A DNA stretch of 64,000 nucleotides from DAITBA01 sp036824005. Lineage in GTDB: Bacteria > Pseudomonadota > Gammaproteobacteria > Burkholderiales > Rhodocyclaceae. Numbering within the stretch: position 1 is the stretch's first letter; the number at the start of each line of letters is the position of its first letter. The DNA is taken from contig DAITBA010000012.1 in the NCBI GenBank assembly GCA_036824005.1, positions 72,044-136,043 on the forward strand. Direction: 5' to 3'. Position numbers and translations under genes: made by a program. The notes below the pieces were generated by a model, which was not told where the DNA came from, made no database searches, and saw only the letters and a program-made list of their open reading frames with translations. Below, piece after piece: positions 38,887 through 46,521 of this stretch.

Positions 38887-39318
38887 ATGAAAGCAGTGAC
38901 TAGACTGGCAGTAATCGCCGTGGCCTGGATCGTGTGCGGTCGCATGCAGGCGGCGGAGGAGATGACCCTGTCCGCAGTGAAGGCGGCCGGCGGCAAGGAG
39001 CTGGCGGGGGAGGAACTCAAGGCTCTGTTGCCCGGGAAGACGGGCCGGCGCAGCGTCGACCGATATGATCTGAACTGGCTGCACGATGCGGACGGAAAAC
39101 TCCGCGCGTCATCCGTGGAGAAGACCGGGCGGATGGTGGCCTGGAACTACCCTGGCACCTGGCGGGTCAGCGACGACGGTAAGTATTGCCTGCGGATCGA
39201 GTGGTACTCGGGAACCGAGCAATGGTGCCGTTTCATAGCCAAGCTCGGCGACGATTATCTCGCCTTCGACAGCAGGGCCGACGATGCTGTCGCGAAACGC
39301 AAATTCACCCTGCGCTAA
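38887..39318 (+). CDS. Small exported protein, DUF995-like
   Basis: This 143-residue protein has a signal peptide (LAVIAVAWIVCGRMQAAEE) and a C-terminal part with GTWRVSDDGKYCLRIEWYSGTEQWCRFI. That Gly-Thr-Trp...Cys...Trp-Cys pattern is of the DUF995 kind, and the two cysteines could form a disulfide in the periplasm. The ATG at 38887 has GGAGG eight bases upstream. I know no biochemical function for this family. It stands alone, convergent with the next exported protein. Confidence 0.6.
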   Translation: MKAVTRLAVIAVAWIVCGRMQAAEEMTLSAVKAAGGKELAGEELKALLPGKTGRRSVDRYDLNWLHDADGKLRASSVEKTGRMVAWNYPGTWRVSDDGKYCLRIEWYSGTEQWCRFIAKLGDDYLAFDSRADDAVAKRKFTLR

Positions 39319-39337
39319 GCGACCAACAAACTGCGAC

Positions 39338-39745
39338 TCACCGCCCCGCCGACTTCCGGTCGCGAAAGACGTCGATGTCGAAACCGTCGGGGTAAAACAG
39401 CAATCCCGGCTTGTGGCCGGTCTTGTCCGTCTCGCCGTACTGCCAGATGAATTCCTTGGTCTTGCGGTCGATGACGATCGGATAGGGTAGCGGCTTGCCC
39501 CAGGACGCCACCGGCGCGCTGCGGCTGCCGGTGACCTTGGGGATCGGCGGCAGCGCGACGCCGCTGGAGACGACGCCGTCGCCCTTCGGGTCGTCCGCGC
39601 CGCCCGTGGCCGCGACGCTGCGCTGGGCGCCGTCGCGCCCCCAGGCAGGCAGCAATGCCTCGCCGGTCGCGAACCCCAGCGCGGCGAGCAGGCCGAGCAC
39701 CACCGTCCGGCGAAGCCGGACATTGCGATCCCCGCACGTATTCAT
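39338..39745 (-). CDS. Hypothetical exported protein
   Basis: The protein has 135 residues. The ATG at 39745 is preceded by GGGAGGAACAGGAA. The N-terminus RLRRTVVLGLLAALGFATGEALLPA resembles a Sec- or Tat-type signal. The mature part is low in hydrophobicity and contains PYPIVIDRKTKEFIWQYGETDKTG and a YPDGFDIDVFRDRKS end. I do not recognise a family. It is convergent with the DUF995-like gene (20 bases apart) and divergent from the sigma factor gene. Confidence 0.55.
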   Translation of the reverse strand: MNTCGDRNVRLRRTVVLGLLAALGFATGEALLPAWGRDGAQRSVAATGGADDPKGDGVVSSGVALPPIPKVTGSRSAPVASWGKPLPYPIVIDRKTKEFIWQYGETDKTGHKPGLLFYPDGFDIDVFRDRKSAGR

Positions 39746-40039
39746 TTCCTGTTCCTCCCGAGTCGCGCCGATGATGCGCGCGCTCCTAGTATCCCTCAGC
39801 GCAGGAGTCATTGGCCGCACCGGGACCCAGGCAGCGCGGCCGGCCATCGACACGCGCCGGCGTCGCCGGTCGAGCGCGCATCGAGCCGGCACGTGTTGCA
39901 GCAGATGCTATGCTGAAACGGTGTCGCCGATTTCCGGGGTGAATCCAAACGCCCACGTGCTGCGTAAACCAAGCAAAACAAGAAGGTTTTTATCGCCAGG
40001 GGAGATACGGACATAGCGACCCTTGACCAGAATGAAGTC

Positions 40040-40570
40040 TTGCAGCGTCTGCTCGCCGACAGCGGCCGGGGTGACGAGCGGGCGTTTGCGCGGCTGTACG
40101 AGCTCACCTGCGGACGGCTGCATGGCATGGCGCTGCGCATGTTGCGCCGCGCCGACTGGGCCGAGGAAGTCGTACAGGAGAGCTACGTGAGCATCTGGCA
40201 TCATGCCGCCAACTACCAAGCAGGACTGAGCGCTCCCCTGACCTGGATGACCAGCATCGTGCGCAACCGTTGTCTCGACTGGCTGCGCCGTCCGAATCTG
40301 GAGGTCGCCGACGAGGACGATGCCTACGCGCTGGCACTGCCCGACGAAGGCCCCGGACCGCTCGAACGCCTGGAAGCGAGCACCGACGCCCGGGCACTGG
40401 CGGAGTGCTTGAAGCGGCTCGAGGAGAAGCAGCGCGATACCATCATGCTCGCCTTTTTCGAAGGCCTGTCCCATTCGGAACTGGCCGAGCGCCTGAAGCT
40501 GCCGCTGGGCACCGTCAAGTCCTGGGTGCGCCGCGGAATGGATAAACTCAAGACCTGCCTTTCGCCATGA
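40040..40570 (+). CDS. ECF RNA polymerase sigma factor (SigK/EcfK type)
   Basis: This protein of at least 176 residues has sigma region 2 (FARLYELTCGRLHGMALRMLRRADWAEEVVQESYVSIW) and region 4 (RLEEKQRDTIMLAFFEGLSHSELAERLKLPLGTVKSWVRRGMDKL). The start is uncertain. The TTG at 40040 is the first recognised start in frame, but a strong CAGGGGAG ribosome site ends at 40004 and the frame stays open upstream with family-like residues, so translation may begin near 40013-40022 at an unusual codon. It overlaps the anti-sigma gene by ATGA, so the two are coupled. Confidence 0.88.
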   Translation: MQRLLADSGRGDERAFARLYELTCGRLHGMALRMLRRADWAEEVVQESYVSIWHHAANYQAGLSAPLTWMTSIVRNRCLDWLRRPNLEVADEDDAYALALPDEGPGPLERLEASTDARALAECLKRLEEKQRDTIMLAFFEGLSHSELAERLKLPLGTVKSWVRRGMDKLKTCLSP

Positions 40571-41316
40571 AGCGCCTGCCTGCCAACGACAAGCTGCGCG
40601 ACGCGCTCGCTGCCGAGTATGTACTCGGCACCCTGCGCGCCAGTGCGCGGCAGCGCTTTAAACGCTATCTGCGCGACGACGCCGAGCTGCGCCTGCGCGT
40701 CATCGCCTGGGAGGAGCGGCTGACGCCGCTCGTCAGCGCCCTGCCCGAGCGGCGCCCGCCGGAGCGCGTCTGGCACAACATCGCCACCCGGCTCAATTTT
40801 GGAAGAGCGCGCACCGACAAGGCCGGTTTCTGGAACAGCCTCGCCTTCTGGCGCGGCCTGGGTCTGGCGGCCAGCGGCTTTGCCGTGGCATTGCTGGCCG
40901 TCGTCATCACCCGGCCGCTGGTGCCCGAACCGACAGCACCCGTGGCGCGTGCGCCCGTCGGCGAAGCCGTACCCGCCTATGTCGCCGTGCTGAACGATGC
41001 CAAGACCCAGCAGCCGGTGTTGCTGGTGTCAGCGGGGCGCGACTCCAACGAACTGGTCGTTCGCATGATCGTCGACCAGACGCTGGCGGAGAATCAGGCG
41101 CTGGAGCTGTGGGCGCTGCCGCCCCAGGGCAACCCGCGCTCCCTCGGACTGGTGAACGCGGCGGGCCGCACCAGCATCCGGCTCGCAGCCAGCACGGGCG
41201 AGGCGCTCGGCGCGGTGCCGGCACTGGCGGTCAGTCTGGAGCCACGTGGCGGCTCCCCCACGGGCTTGCCCACCGGGCCGGTGCTGTATTCGGGTCCGTT
41301 CGTCAGAACGTTCTGA
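40567..41316 (+). CDS. Anti-sigma-K factor RskA-like
   Basis: This 249-residue membrane protein starts with the cytosolic sigma-binding half (DALAAEYVLGTLRASARQRFKRYLRDD, then WEERLTPL). It has one membrane segment at about 97-117 (GLGLAASGFAVALLAVVI) and a periplasmic RskA domain with PAYVAVLND and NQALELWALPPQGNPRSLGLV. The family holds its cognate ECF sigma factor inactive until a periplasmic signal is sensed. The gene overlaps the sigma gene by four bases (ATGA). No obvious regulon gene is adjacent. Confidence 0.9.
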   Translation: MKRLPANDKLRDALAAEYVLGTLRASARQRFKRYLRDDAELRLRVIAWEERLTPLVSALPERRPPERVWHNIATRLNFGRARTDKAGFWNSLAFWRGLGLAASGFAVALLAVVITRPLVPEPTAPVARAPVGEAVPAYVAVLNDAKTQQPVLLVSAGRDSNELVVRMIVDQTLAENQALELWALPPQGNPRSLGLVNAAGRTSIRLAASTGEALGAVPALAVSLEPRGGSPTGLPTGPVLYSGPFVRTF

Positions 41317-41351
41317 CTTCAGCGCGAAAAACGCACATCTCCAACAACCTG

Positions 41352-42224
41352 CTATGCCCCTGTCCGCAGCAGCCACAGCGTCGTTCCGAGCCAACCGACC
41401 AGGGCCGCGATCAGGTGCGGGTCGCGCACCAGCTCGGAAGCGGGATCACCACCGCCGCCGCGCTTGTGCAGCAGGAACAGGTAGCGAAACATGCCATAGA
41501 GGACAAAGGGTACCGTGTAGATGAGGTGCGCCGTGCCGTGCAGCGCCACGGTCTCGGGACTGACGGTGTACAGACTGTAGGCGACCAAGGTACCGGTCGC
41601 GGCTACCGTGATCATCTGATCCAGCAGCTCCGCCGAATAGTGCTCGAGCACCTGCCGATGGCCGCTGCTGTCCTCGGCGAGCAGGTTCAGTTCGGCGCGC
41701 CGCTTGGCGAAGCCGAGGAACAGCGTCAGCAGCAAGCCGCACAGCAATAGCCAATGGGACGGCGCGATGCCGATGCCGAGCGTGCCGGCCAGGATGCGCA
41801 ACATGAAGCCGGCGGCAATGATGAACACGTCCAATATGACCACGTGCTTGAGGCCGAAACTGTAGGCGGTGTTGAGCGCCAGGTAGCCGACGAAGATCAG
41901 CGGCTGCTCGCCGCCGCGGGTAAACGCCAGCGCCAGCCCGGCCACGCCGCAGAGCGCCATCAGCGCCACCGCGGCACCCACTCCGACTGCGCCGCTGGCG
42001 AGCGGCCGCGCCCGCTTGCGCGGATGCTGGCGGTCCTGCTCGCGGTCGAGGATGTCGTTCATGACATAGACACAGCTAGACAACAAGCAAAAGGCGACGA
42101 AGGCGGCACATGCCAGCATCACCTTGTCGGGATCGTTCCAGGCGTGGCCAAACAGCAAGCCAAGAAAGACGAAGCCGTTCTTGATCCACTGCTGCGGCCG
42201 CAGCAGGCGAAGGAGATCGCTCAC
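41352..42224 (-). CDS. UbiA-family prenyltransferase, decaprenyl-phosphate phosphoribosyltransferase-like
   Basis: This 290-residue polytopic protein has the first Asp-rich motif NDILDREQD (56-64) and RPQQWIKNGFVFLGLLF at the N-terminus, a pairing typical of the decaprenyl-phosphate phosphoribosyltransferase branch of UbiA proteins. It lacks the usual 4-hydroxybenzoate polyprenyltransferase features. The family joins a polyprenyl phosphate to PRPP, giving a precursor of lipid-linked ribose or arabinose. A GT39 glycosyltransferase that would use a lipid-linked sugar lies directly upstream on the same strand, so both may belong to one surface-modification path. Confidence 0.8.
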   Translation of the reverse strand: MSDLLRLLRPQQWIKNGFVFLGLLFGHAWNDPDKVMLACAAFVAFCLLSSCVYVMNDILDREQDRQHPRKRARPLASGAVGVGAAVALMALCGVAGLALAFTRGGEQPLIFVGYLALNTAYSFGLKHVVILDVFIIAAGFMLRILAGTLGIGIAPSHWLLLCGLLLTLFLGFAKRRAELNLLAEDSSGHRQVLEHYSAELLDQMITVAATGTLVAYSLYTVSPETVALHGTAHLIYTVPFVLYGMFRYLFLLHKRGGGGDPASELVRDPHLIAALVGWLGTTLWLLRTGA

Positions 42225-42301
42225 CGGGCGCCCCTCAATCCCGGTGACGAGCTGGTTCTGGGCTCGGAATATTCCACCCGGTTCATGCTGAAAACCTCAT
42301 T

Positions 42302-42437
42302 GCACCACCAAGGACACCAAGAACACGAAGAAGAACCGCCAGTCCGCAGAATGCGCCCGACACCGATGGGCGAACGGCACTGGCACGGCAGGCTTTCGGA
42401 CACCCTTGGTGTCCTTCGTGTCCTTGGTGGTGAAGTG
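42302..42437. repeat. Inverted repeat of REP-like type (CACCACCAAGGACACCAAG)
   Basis: The arms at 42302-42335 and 42401-42437 are near complements (CACCACCAAGGACAC and GTGTCCTTGGTGGTG at the ends), with about 65 bases between them. The element occupies most of the 258-base gap between the UbiA-like gene and the GT39 gene. It resembles the second palindromic element at 54555-54643 in layout but differs in sequence. Such elements are repeated between genes in many environmental proteobacteria. Confidence 0.75.
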
Positions 42438-42482
42438 TTTCTTCCAGGTTCGTTGAGCATCGTCAGCGTAAAGGGCGACATG

Positions 42483-43997
42483 CTACCTGCGACACGGCCG
42501 GTTCGGAAAGTAGCGCTCGCAGAAGTAGCAGTGCCCCTGGGGCAGAAAGGCGGGCACGGCATACCAGCGCTTGCGCACTTTCTCCAGCACCCGGTCGCGG
42601 TAGCTGCCGTAGTCGAAGCCGCGTCCGAGCACAAGCCAGTAGCGGGCGCCACGCAGATCCACAGTCCTCACCTCGACCTCGCGGAAGTACGGCGCGTACT
42701 CGCCTGCCGCCGGCGCGCTCTTGCGCACCACCAGCACGTTCTTGCCGGCAAGCGTGCGGAAGTCGGTCAGGACGTCGTCGTGGCGGGCATGGCTCGATCC
42801 CTCGCCGAAGACGAAGAAGTAGCGCCGCGCGTTGTAGCCCATCGTCACCGCCGGCGAGTAACCATCGGCGGCAAAGACGTAGTCTTGCTCGTAGGGTTTG
42901 AGATGTGCCAGCAGCTCCTGCGGTTTGACCGTCATGACGATGCCGTCGTAGAAGCGGGTGCCCTTCCAGGTTTCCACGGGCAGCAATGCGATCGCCACGA
43001 TCAGCGCCCCGTGCAATACCGCGAAGCCGGTGAAGAACCGCAGCGCCCGCCGCCGTTGCGTCGCGTCGGTGAGCTGCGCCACCGCGATCATCACGAATGG
43101 AACAAAGGAAAGCAGCCAGTGCATGCCGATGGTCTTGACCGGCGACAGCGCTGCGAACAGCATGAGCGGGACGAAGGCCACGCACGACAGGGCATGCCGA
43201 TCGGGCCGCGCGGCGGCGCTGACCAGTTCGCCACGCCGTTTGGCAAGCTGCCACAGGACCACCGGCGTCAACAAGTATGCGATCGTCACAACATAGAGCA
43301 GCGGCGTTTTCCACGACCAACCGGCCTTGTCGTGCCGGTTGTAGAGGTTGAACATGATGTTGGCCCAGCAGTGGTCCGTGTTCCACCAGATGTTGAGCAG
43401 CGGGCCGGGCAGCGCCGCCAGTGCCACCCAGCCGAGGCCAGCCAGCTTGGCGCGTGTCGGGCGATGCAGCGCGTGGGCCGCGTAGGCGATCGCCAGGAGC
43501 GCCGCGAAATACTTGGACAGGAACGCGCCGCCAAGCAGCACGCCGGACAGCAAGTAGAAACGCCAATCGTCGTCGCGGGCAGCGCGGATGAAGGCCAACG
43601 CCGAGAAGAAGGAGAAATAGACCAGCGGCGTATCGGTGGTGATGGCGATGTTCCAGACGTTCGCCGGCGCCAGCAGTACCAGCAGCGCCGCGCCCCACGA
43701 CACGACTTCGCCTTCGCGCCGCAGGGAAGCCAGGGTGGCCACGGACAGAATTGCGGGCTGCAGTACGCTTGGCAGGCGCAGCCACCACTCACTGTCGGCG
43801 ACCTGAAGCAGCAGCGCCAGCCACCAGCCGACCATAGGCGGATGGTCGTAGAAGCCCCAATCGGGAGTTCTACCCCAGAAGATGAAGTACGCCTCGTCAC
43901 CGGTGATCGGTGTCGCCGCCGCGAGCCAGAAACGAAACGCCAGCGTTAGCGCGAGCAGAATCGCGAACAGGCGCGGCAGCCTTTGCGTGTCGAACAT
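42483..43997 (-). CDS. GT39-family (ArnT/PMT-like) glycosyltransferase
   Basis: This 504-residue GT-C protein has about 11 membrane segments. The first periplasmic loop has the catalytic acidic pair motif (GDEAYFIFWGRTPDWGFYDHPPMVGWWL). ITTDTPLVYF and FLSKYFAALLAIAY follow, as in dolichyl-phosphate-mannose or ArnT-like enzymes. The C-terminal part after about 370 is soluble, with a cysteine-rich end (GHCYFCERYFPNRPC). It transfers a sugar from a polyprenyl-phosphate donor to lipid or protein outside the membrane. The acceptor is unknown. Confidence 0.85.
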   Translation of the reverse strand: MFDTQRLPRLFAILLALTLAFRFWLAAATPITGDEAYFIFWGRTPDWGFYDHPPMVGWWLALLLQVADSEWWLRLPSVLQPAILSVATLASLRREGEVVSWGAALLVLLAPANVWNIAITTDTPLVYFSFFSALAFIRAARDDDWRFYLLSGVLLGGAFLSKYFAALLAIAYAAHALHRPTRAKLAGLGWVALAALPGPLLNIWWNTDHCWANIMFNLYNRHDKAGWSWKTPLLYVVTIAYLLTPVVLWQLAKRRGELVSAAARPDRHALSCVAFVPLMLFAALSPVKTIGMHWLLSFVPFVMIAVAQLTDATQRRRALRFFTGFAVLHGALIVAIALLPVETWKGTRFYDGIVMTVKPQELLAHLKPYEQDYVFAADGYSPAVTMGYNARRYFFVFGEGSSHARHDDVLTDFRTLAGKNVLVVRKSAPAAGEYAPYFREVEVRTVDLRGARYWLVLGRGFDYGSYRDRVLEKVRKRWYAVPAFLPQGHCYFCERYFPNRPCRR

Positions 43998-44051
43998 ATC
44001 GGGCAGCGGGATCGCGCGCGGCCGGACGGCCAGACGAGCGGTGGCAACGCT

Positions 44052-45164
44052 TCAATCGTCGGCGTCGGCAAGCACCAAGCGTCGCCTGCGCACCGCCTCG
44101 GCGAGTGTGTCCAGCACAACCAGGCTGTCCTCCCAGCCGAGGCAGGCGTCGGTGATGCTCTTGCCATACTCGAGGGGCTTGCCGGGCATGAGATCCTGTC
44201 GGCCCTCTTTGATATGGGACTCGACCATGGCACCGATTATGCGATCGTCGCCGGCAGCGATCTGCTCGCTCACCACCTTCGCCGCGTCGATCTGCAGCTT
44301 GTACTGCTTGCGGCTGTTGGCATGGCTCAGGTCGATCATCACCCGCGCCGCCAGTCCGGCGGCGGCAAGTTCCTTGCATGCTCTGCCGACGCTCTCGGCG
44401 TCGTAGTTGGTTTCCTTGCCGCCGCGCAGGATGACGTGGCAGTCCTCGTTGCCATTGGTCGATACGATGGCCGAGTGCCCGGCCTTGGTGACCGACAGAA
44501 AATGATGGGGCGTAGCCGCGGCGCGGATAGCGTCCACCGCGATCTTGATGTTGCCGTCGGTGCCGTTCTTGAAACCCACCGAGCAGGACAAACCGGAAGC
44601 CAGCTCGCGATGCACCTGGGACTCCGTGGTGCGGGCGCCGATCGCGCCCCAACTGATCAGGTCGGCGATGTACTGGGGCGTGATCATGTCGAGGAACTCC
44701 GTCCCCGCGGCAAGCCCCATCTCGTTGATCTCCCACAGCAGGTGGCGCGCCAGGCGCAGGCCCTCGTTGATCATGAAGCTGCCGTCCAGATGCGGATCGT
44801 TGATCAGTCCCTTCCAGCCGACCGTGGTACGCGGCTTCTCGAAGTACACCCGCATCACCAGCAGCAGGTCGTCCGCGAAGCGCTGCTGTTCGCCGTGCAG
44901 TCGCCGCGCGTACTCGATGGCTGCGTCATAGTCGTGAATCGAGCATGGACCGACGATCACCAGCAGCCGGTCGTCGGCGCCGTGCAGGATGCGGTGGATG
45001 GCCTGGCGCGTTTCGAATGTGGTCGCCACCGCCTTCGGCGTGGCCGGGAATTCGCGCAGCAGATGCGCCGGCGGCGAAAGCTCCTTGATCTCCCGTATGC
45101 GGACGTCGTCGATGGCCGGCTGGCGCGGGAATCCTTCTCGGTTGGCTCTGATCGGGGTAGTCAT
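44052..45164 (-). CDS. aroG: 3-deoxy-7-phosphoheptulonate synthase (DAHP synthase), class I
   Basis: This 370-residue enzyme condenses phosphoenolpyruvate and erythrose 4-phosphate in the first step of the shikimate pathway. Visible signatures include VGPCSIHD, the MRVYFEKPRTTVGWKGLINDP block, GARTTESQ, SVGFKNGTDG and MIDLSHANSRKQ, with metal and substrate residues kept. It is of the AroF/G/H type, with the N-terminal regulatory extension that in E. coli gives allosteric control by one aromatic amino acid. It is transcribed alone. Confidence 0.96.
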   Translation of the reverse strand: MTTPIRANREGFPRQPAIDDVRIREIKELSPPAHLLREFPATPKAVATTFETRQAIHRILHGADDRLLVIVGPCSIHDYDAAIEYARRLHGEQQRFADDLLLVMRVYFEKPRTTVGWKGLINDPHLDGSFMINEGLRLARHLLWEINEMGLAAGTEFLDMITPQYIADLISWGAIGARTTESQVHRELASGLSCSVGFKNGTDGNIKIAVDAIRAAATPHHFLSVTKAGHSAIVSTNGNEDCHVILRGGKETNYDAESVGRACKELAAAGLAARVMIDLSHANSRKQYKLQIDAAKVVSEQIAAGDDRIIGAMVESHIKEGRQDLMPGKPLEYGKSITDACLGWEDSLVVLDTLAEAVRRRRLVLADADD

Positions 45165-45348
45165 GAGGCTCTTCTCGGCAGCCGCGGCGCGGCCGGTTTC
45201 GACTTCAAAGACAGTATTTTAGCCGAAAAGCCCAGGCCGCCCGTGCGGCGCGCGCCGGTTCGGGTTGCAGCGCCGGCGCGGCAGGGCGACAATCGTCGCG
45301 GGCCCCCTGCATGCCTTCGTTCCGAATTGCGGTCCGCCGACGAGACAG

Positions 45349-46437
45349 ATGGACACAGATTCGCCAGCTTCGAACAGGCCCTTGCCCCGCGGGCGTGGCG
45401 CCGTCGCCAACCCTGATCCGCGCTTCAACGAATTCGCCCGCGAGCCCAGCGATGACGGCTGGAGCGGTCGCGACGCACCGGCGGAAACACCGGCAACGAT
45501 GCTCATCATCGACACGGCGAAGTCGGTCATCACCCGCAACCATTCACCCGACGTACCCTTCGAACTCTCGATCAACCCCTACCGGGGCTGCGAGCATGGC
45601 TGCTGCTATTGCTTTGCCCGCCCCTCGCACGCCTACCTCGGTCTCTCGCCAGGCCTCGACTTCGAGACGCAGATCGCCTGGAAGCCCGACGCCCCGGCAC
45701 GGCTGCGCGAGGAACTGGCGCGGCCCGGCTATCGCTGCTCTCCCATCGCCCTCGGCATCAACACCGATGGCTGGCAGCCGGTCGAGCGGCGGTTGAAGCT
45801 CACGCGTGCCCTGCTCGAAGTGCTGTGCGAGTGTCGCCATCCCGTTTCCATCGTCACCAAGTCAGCCTTGATCGAACGCGACGTGGACCTGCTCGCCGAC
45901 ATGGCACGCGACGACCTGGTGACGGTCATGTTCTCCGTCACGACTCTGGATCCGAACCTGGCGCGGCGCATGGAGCCGCGCGCGGTGCAGCCGACGCGTA
46001 GGCTTCAGGCCATGCGCCGGCTCCACGACGCCGGCATACCAGTGGGCGTGCTGTTCGCGCCGCTCATTCCGGCGCTCAATGATCACGACATGGAAGGCGT
46101 GCTCGCCCGCGCCCGGGAGGCCGGGGCGGAGTCGGCCGGTTACGTGCTCGTGCGCCTGCCGCTGGAGGTAAGGGATCTGTTCGGCGACTGGCTGGCCCGC
46201 CACGAGCCGGGACGGGCGGCCCACGTCATGAGCCTGATGCGCCAACTGCATGGCGGAAAGGCGTACGAATCAGCCTTCGGCAACCGCATGCGCGGCCGCG
46301 GCGTGTTTGCCGATGTCATCGAGCAGCGCTTTCTCGCCGCCTGCCGACGCCTCAAATTGAACCAGACACGGCGCGAGCCGGACTCCAGCCGTTTCCGGCC
46401 GCCGCGCAAGGCGACAACCCAGCTGGATCTGTTCTAA
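45349..46437 (+). CDS. Radical SAM protein of the PA0069/SplB-like family
   Basis: This 362-residue protein has its cluster motif C81-x3-C85-x2-C88 in YRGCEHGCCYCFARP, which binds the [4Fe-4S] cluster that cleaves S-adenosylmethionine. The family N-terminus PRGRGAVANPDPRFNEF and the ILEVxxTKSALI-like strand (VSIVTKSALIERDVDLL) are present, as is the C-terminal TQLDLF. The family is widespread and its reaction is not established, though a relation to spore photoproduct lyase is seen. The ATG at 45349 is the best start; an in-frame extension upstream shows no conservation. Confidence 0.88.
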   Translation: MDTDSPASNRPLPRGRGAVANPDPRFNEFAREPSDDGWSGRDAPAETPATMLIIDTAKSVITRNHSPDVPFELSINPYRGCEHGCCYCFARPSHAYLGLSPGLDFETQIAWKPDAPARLREELARPGYRCSPIALGINTDGWQPVERRLKLTRALLEVLCECRHPVSIVTKSALIERDVDLLADMARDDLVTVMFSVTTLDPNLARRMEPRAVQPTRRLQAMRRLHDAGIPVGVLFAPLIPALNDHDMEGVLARAREAGAESAGYVLVRLPLEVRDLFGDWLARHEPGRAAHVMSLMRQLHGGKAYESAFGNRMRGRGVFADVIEQRFLAACRRLKLNQTRREPDSSRFRPPRKATTQLDLF

Positions 46438-46521
46438 TGCCCGCGGTTTTGACGTAACACAACATCGAGCACGGCGCGAAACGCTAGAGTTCCGGCATCG
46501 GAGCTACCGCGCACCGTGCGG

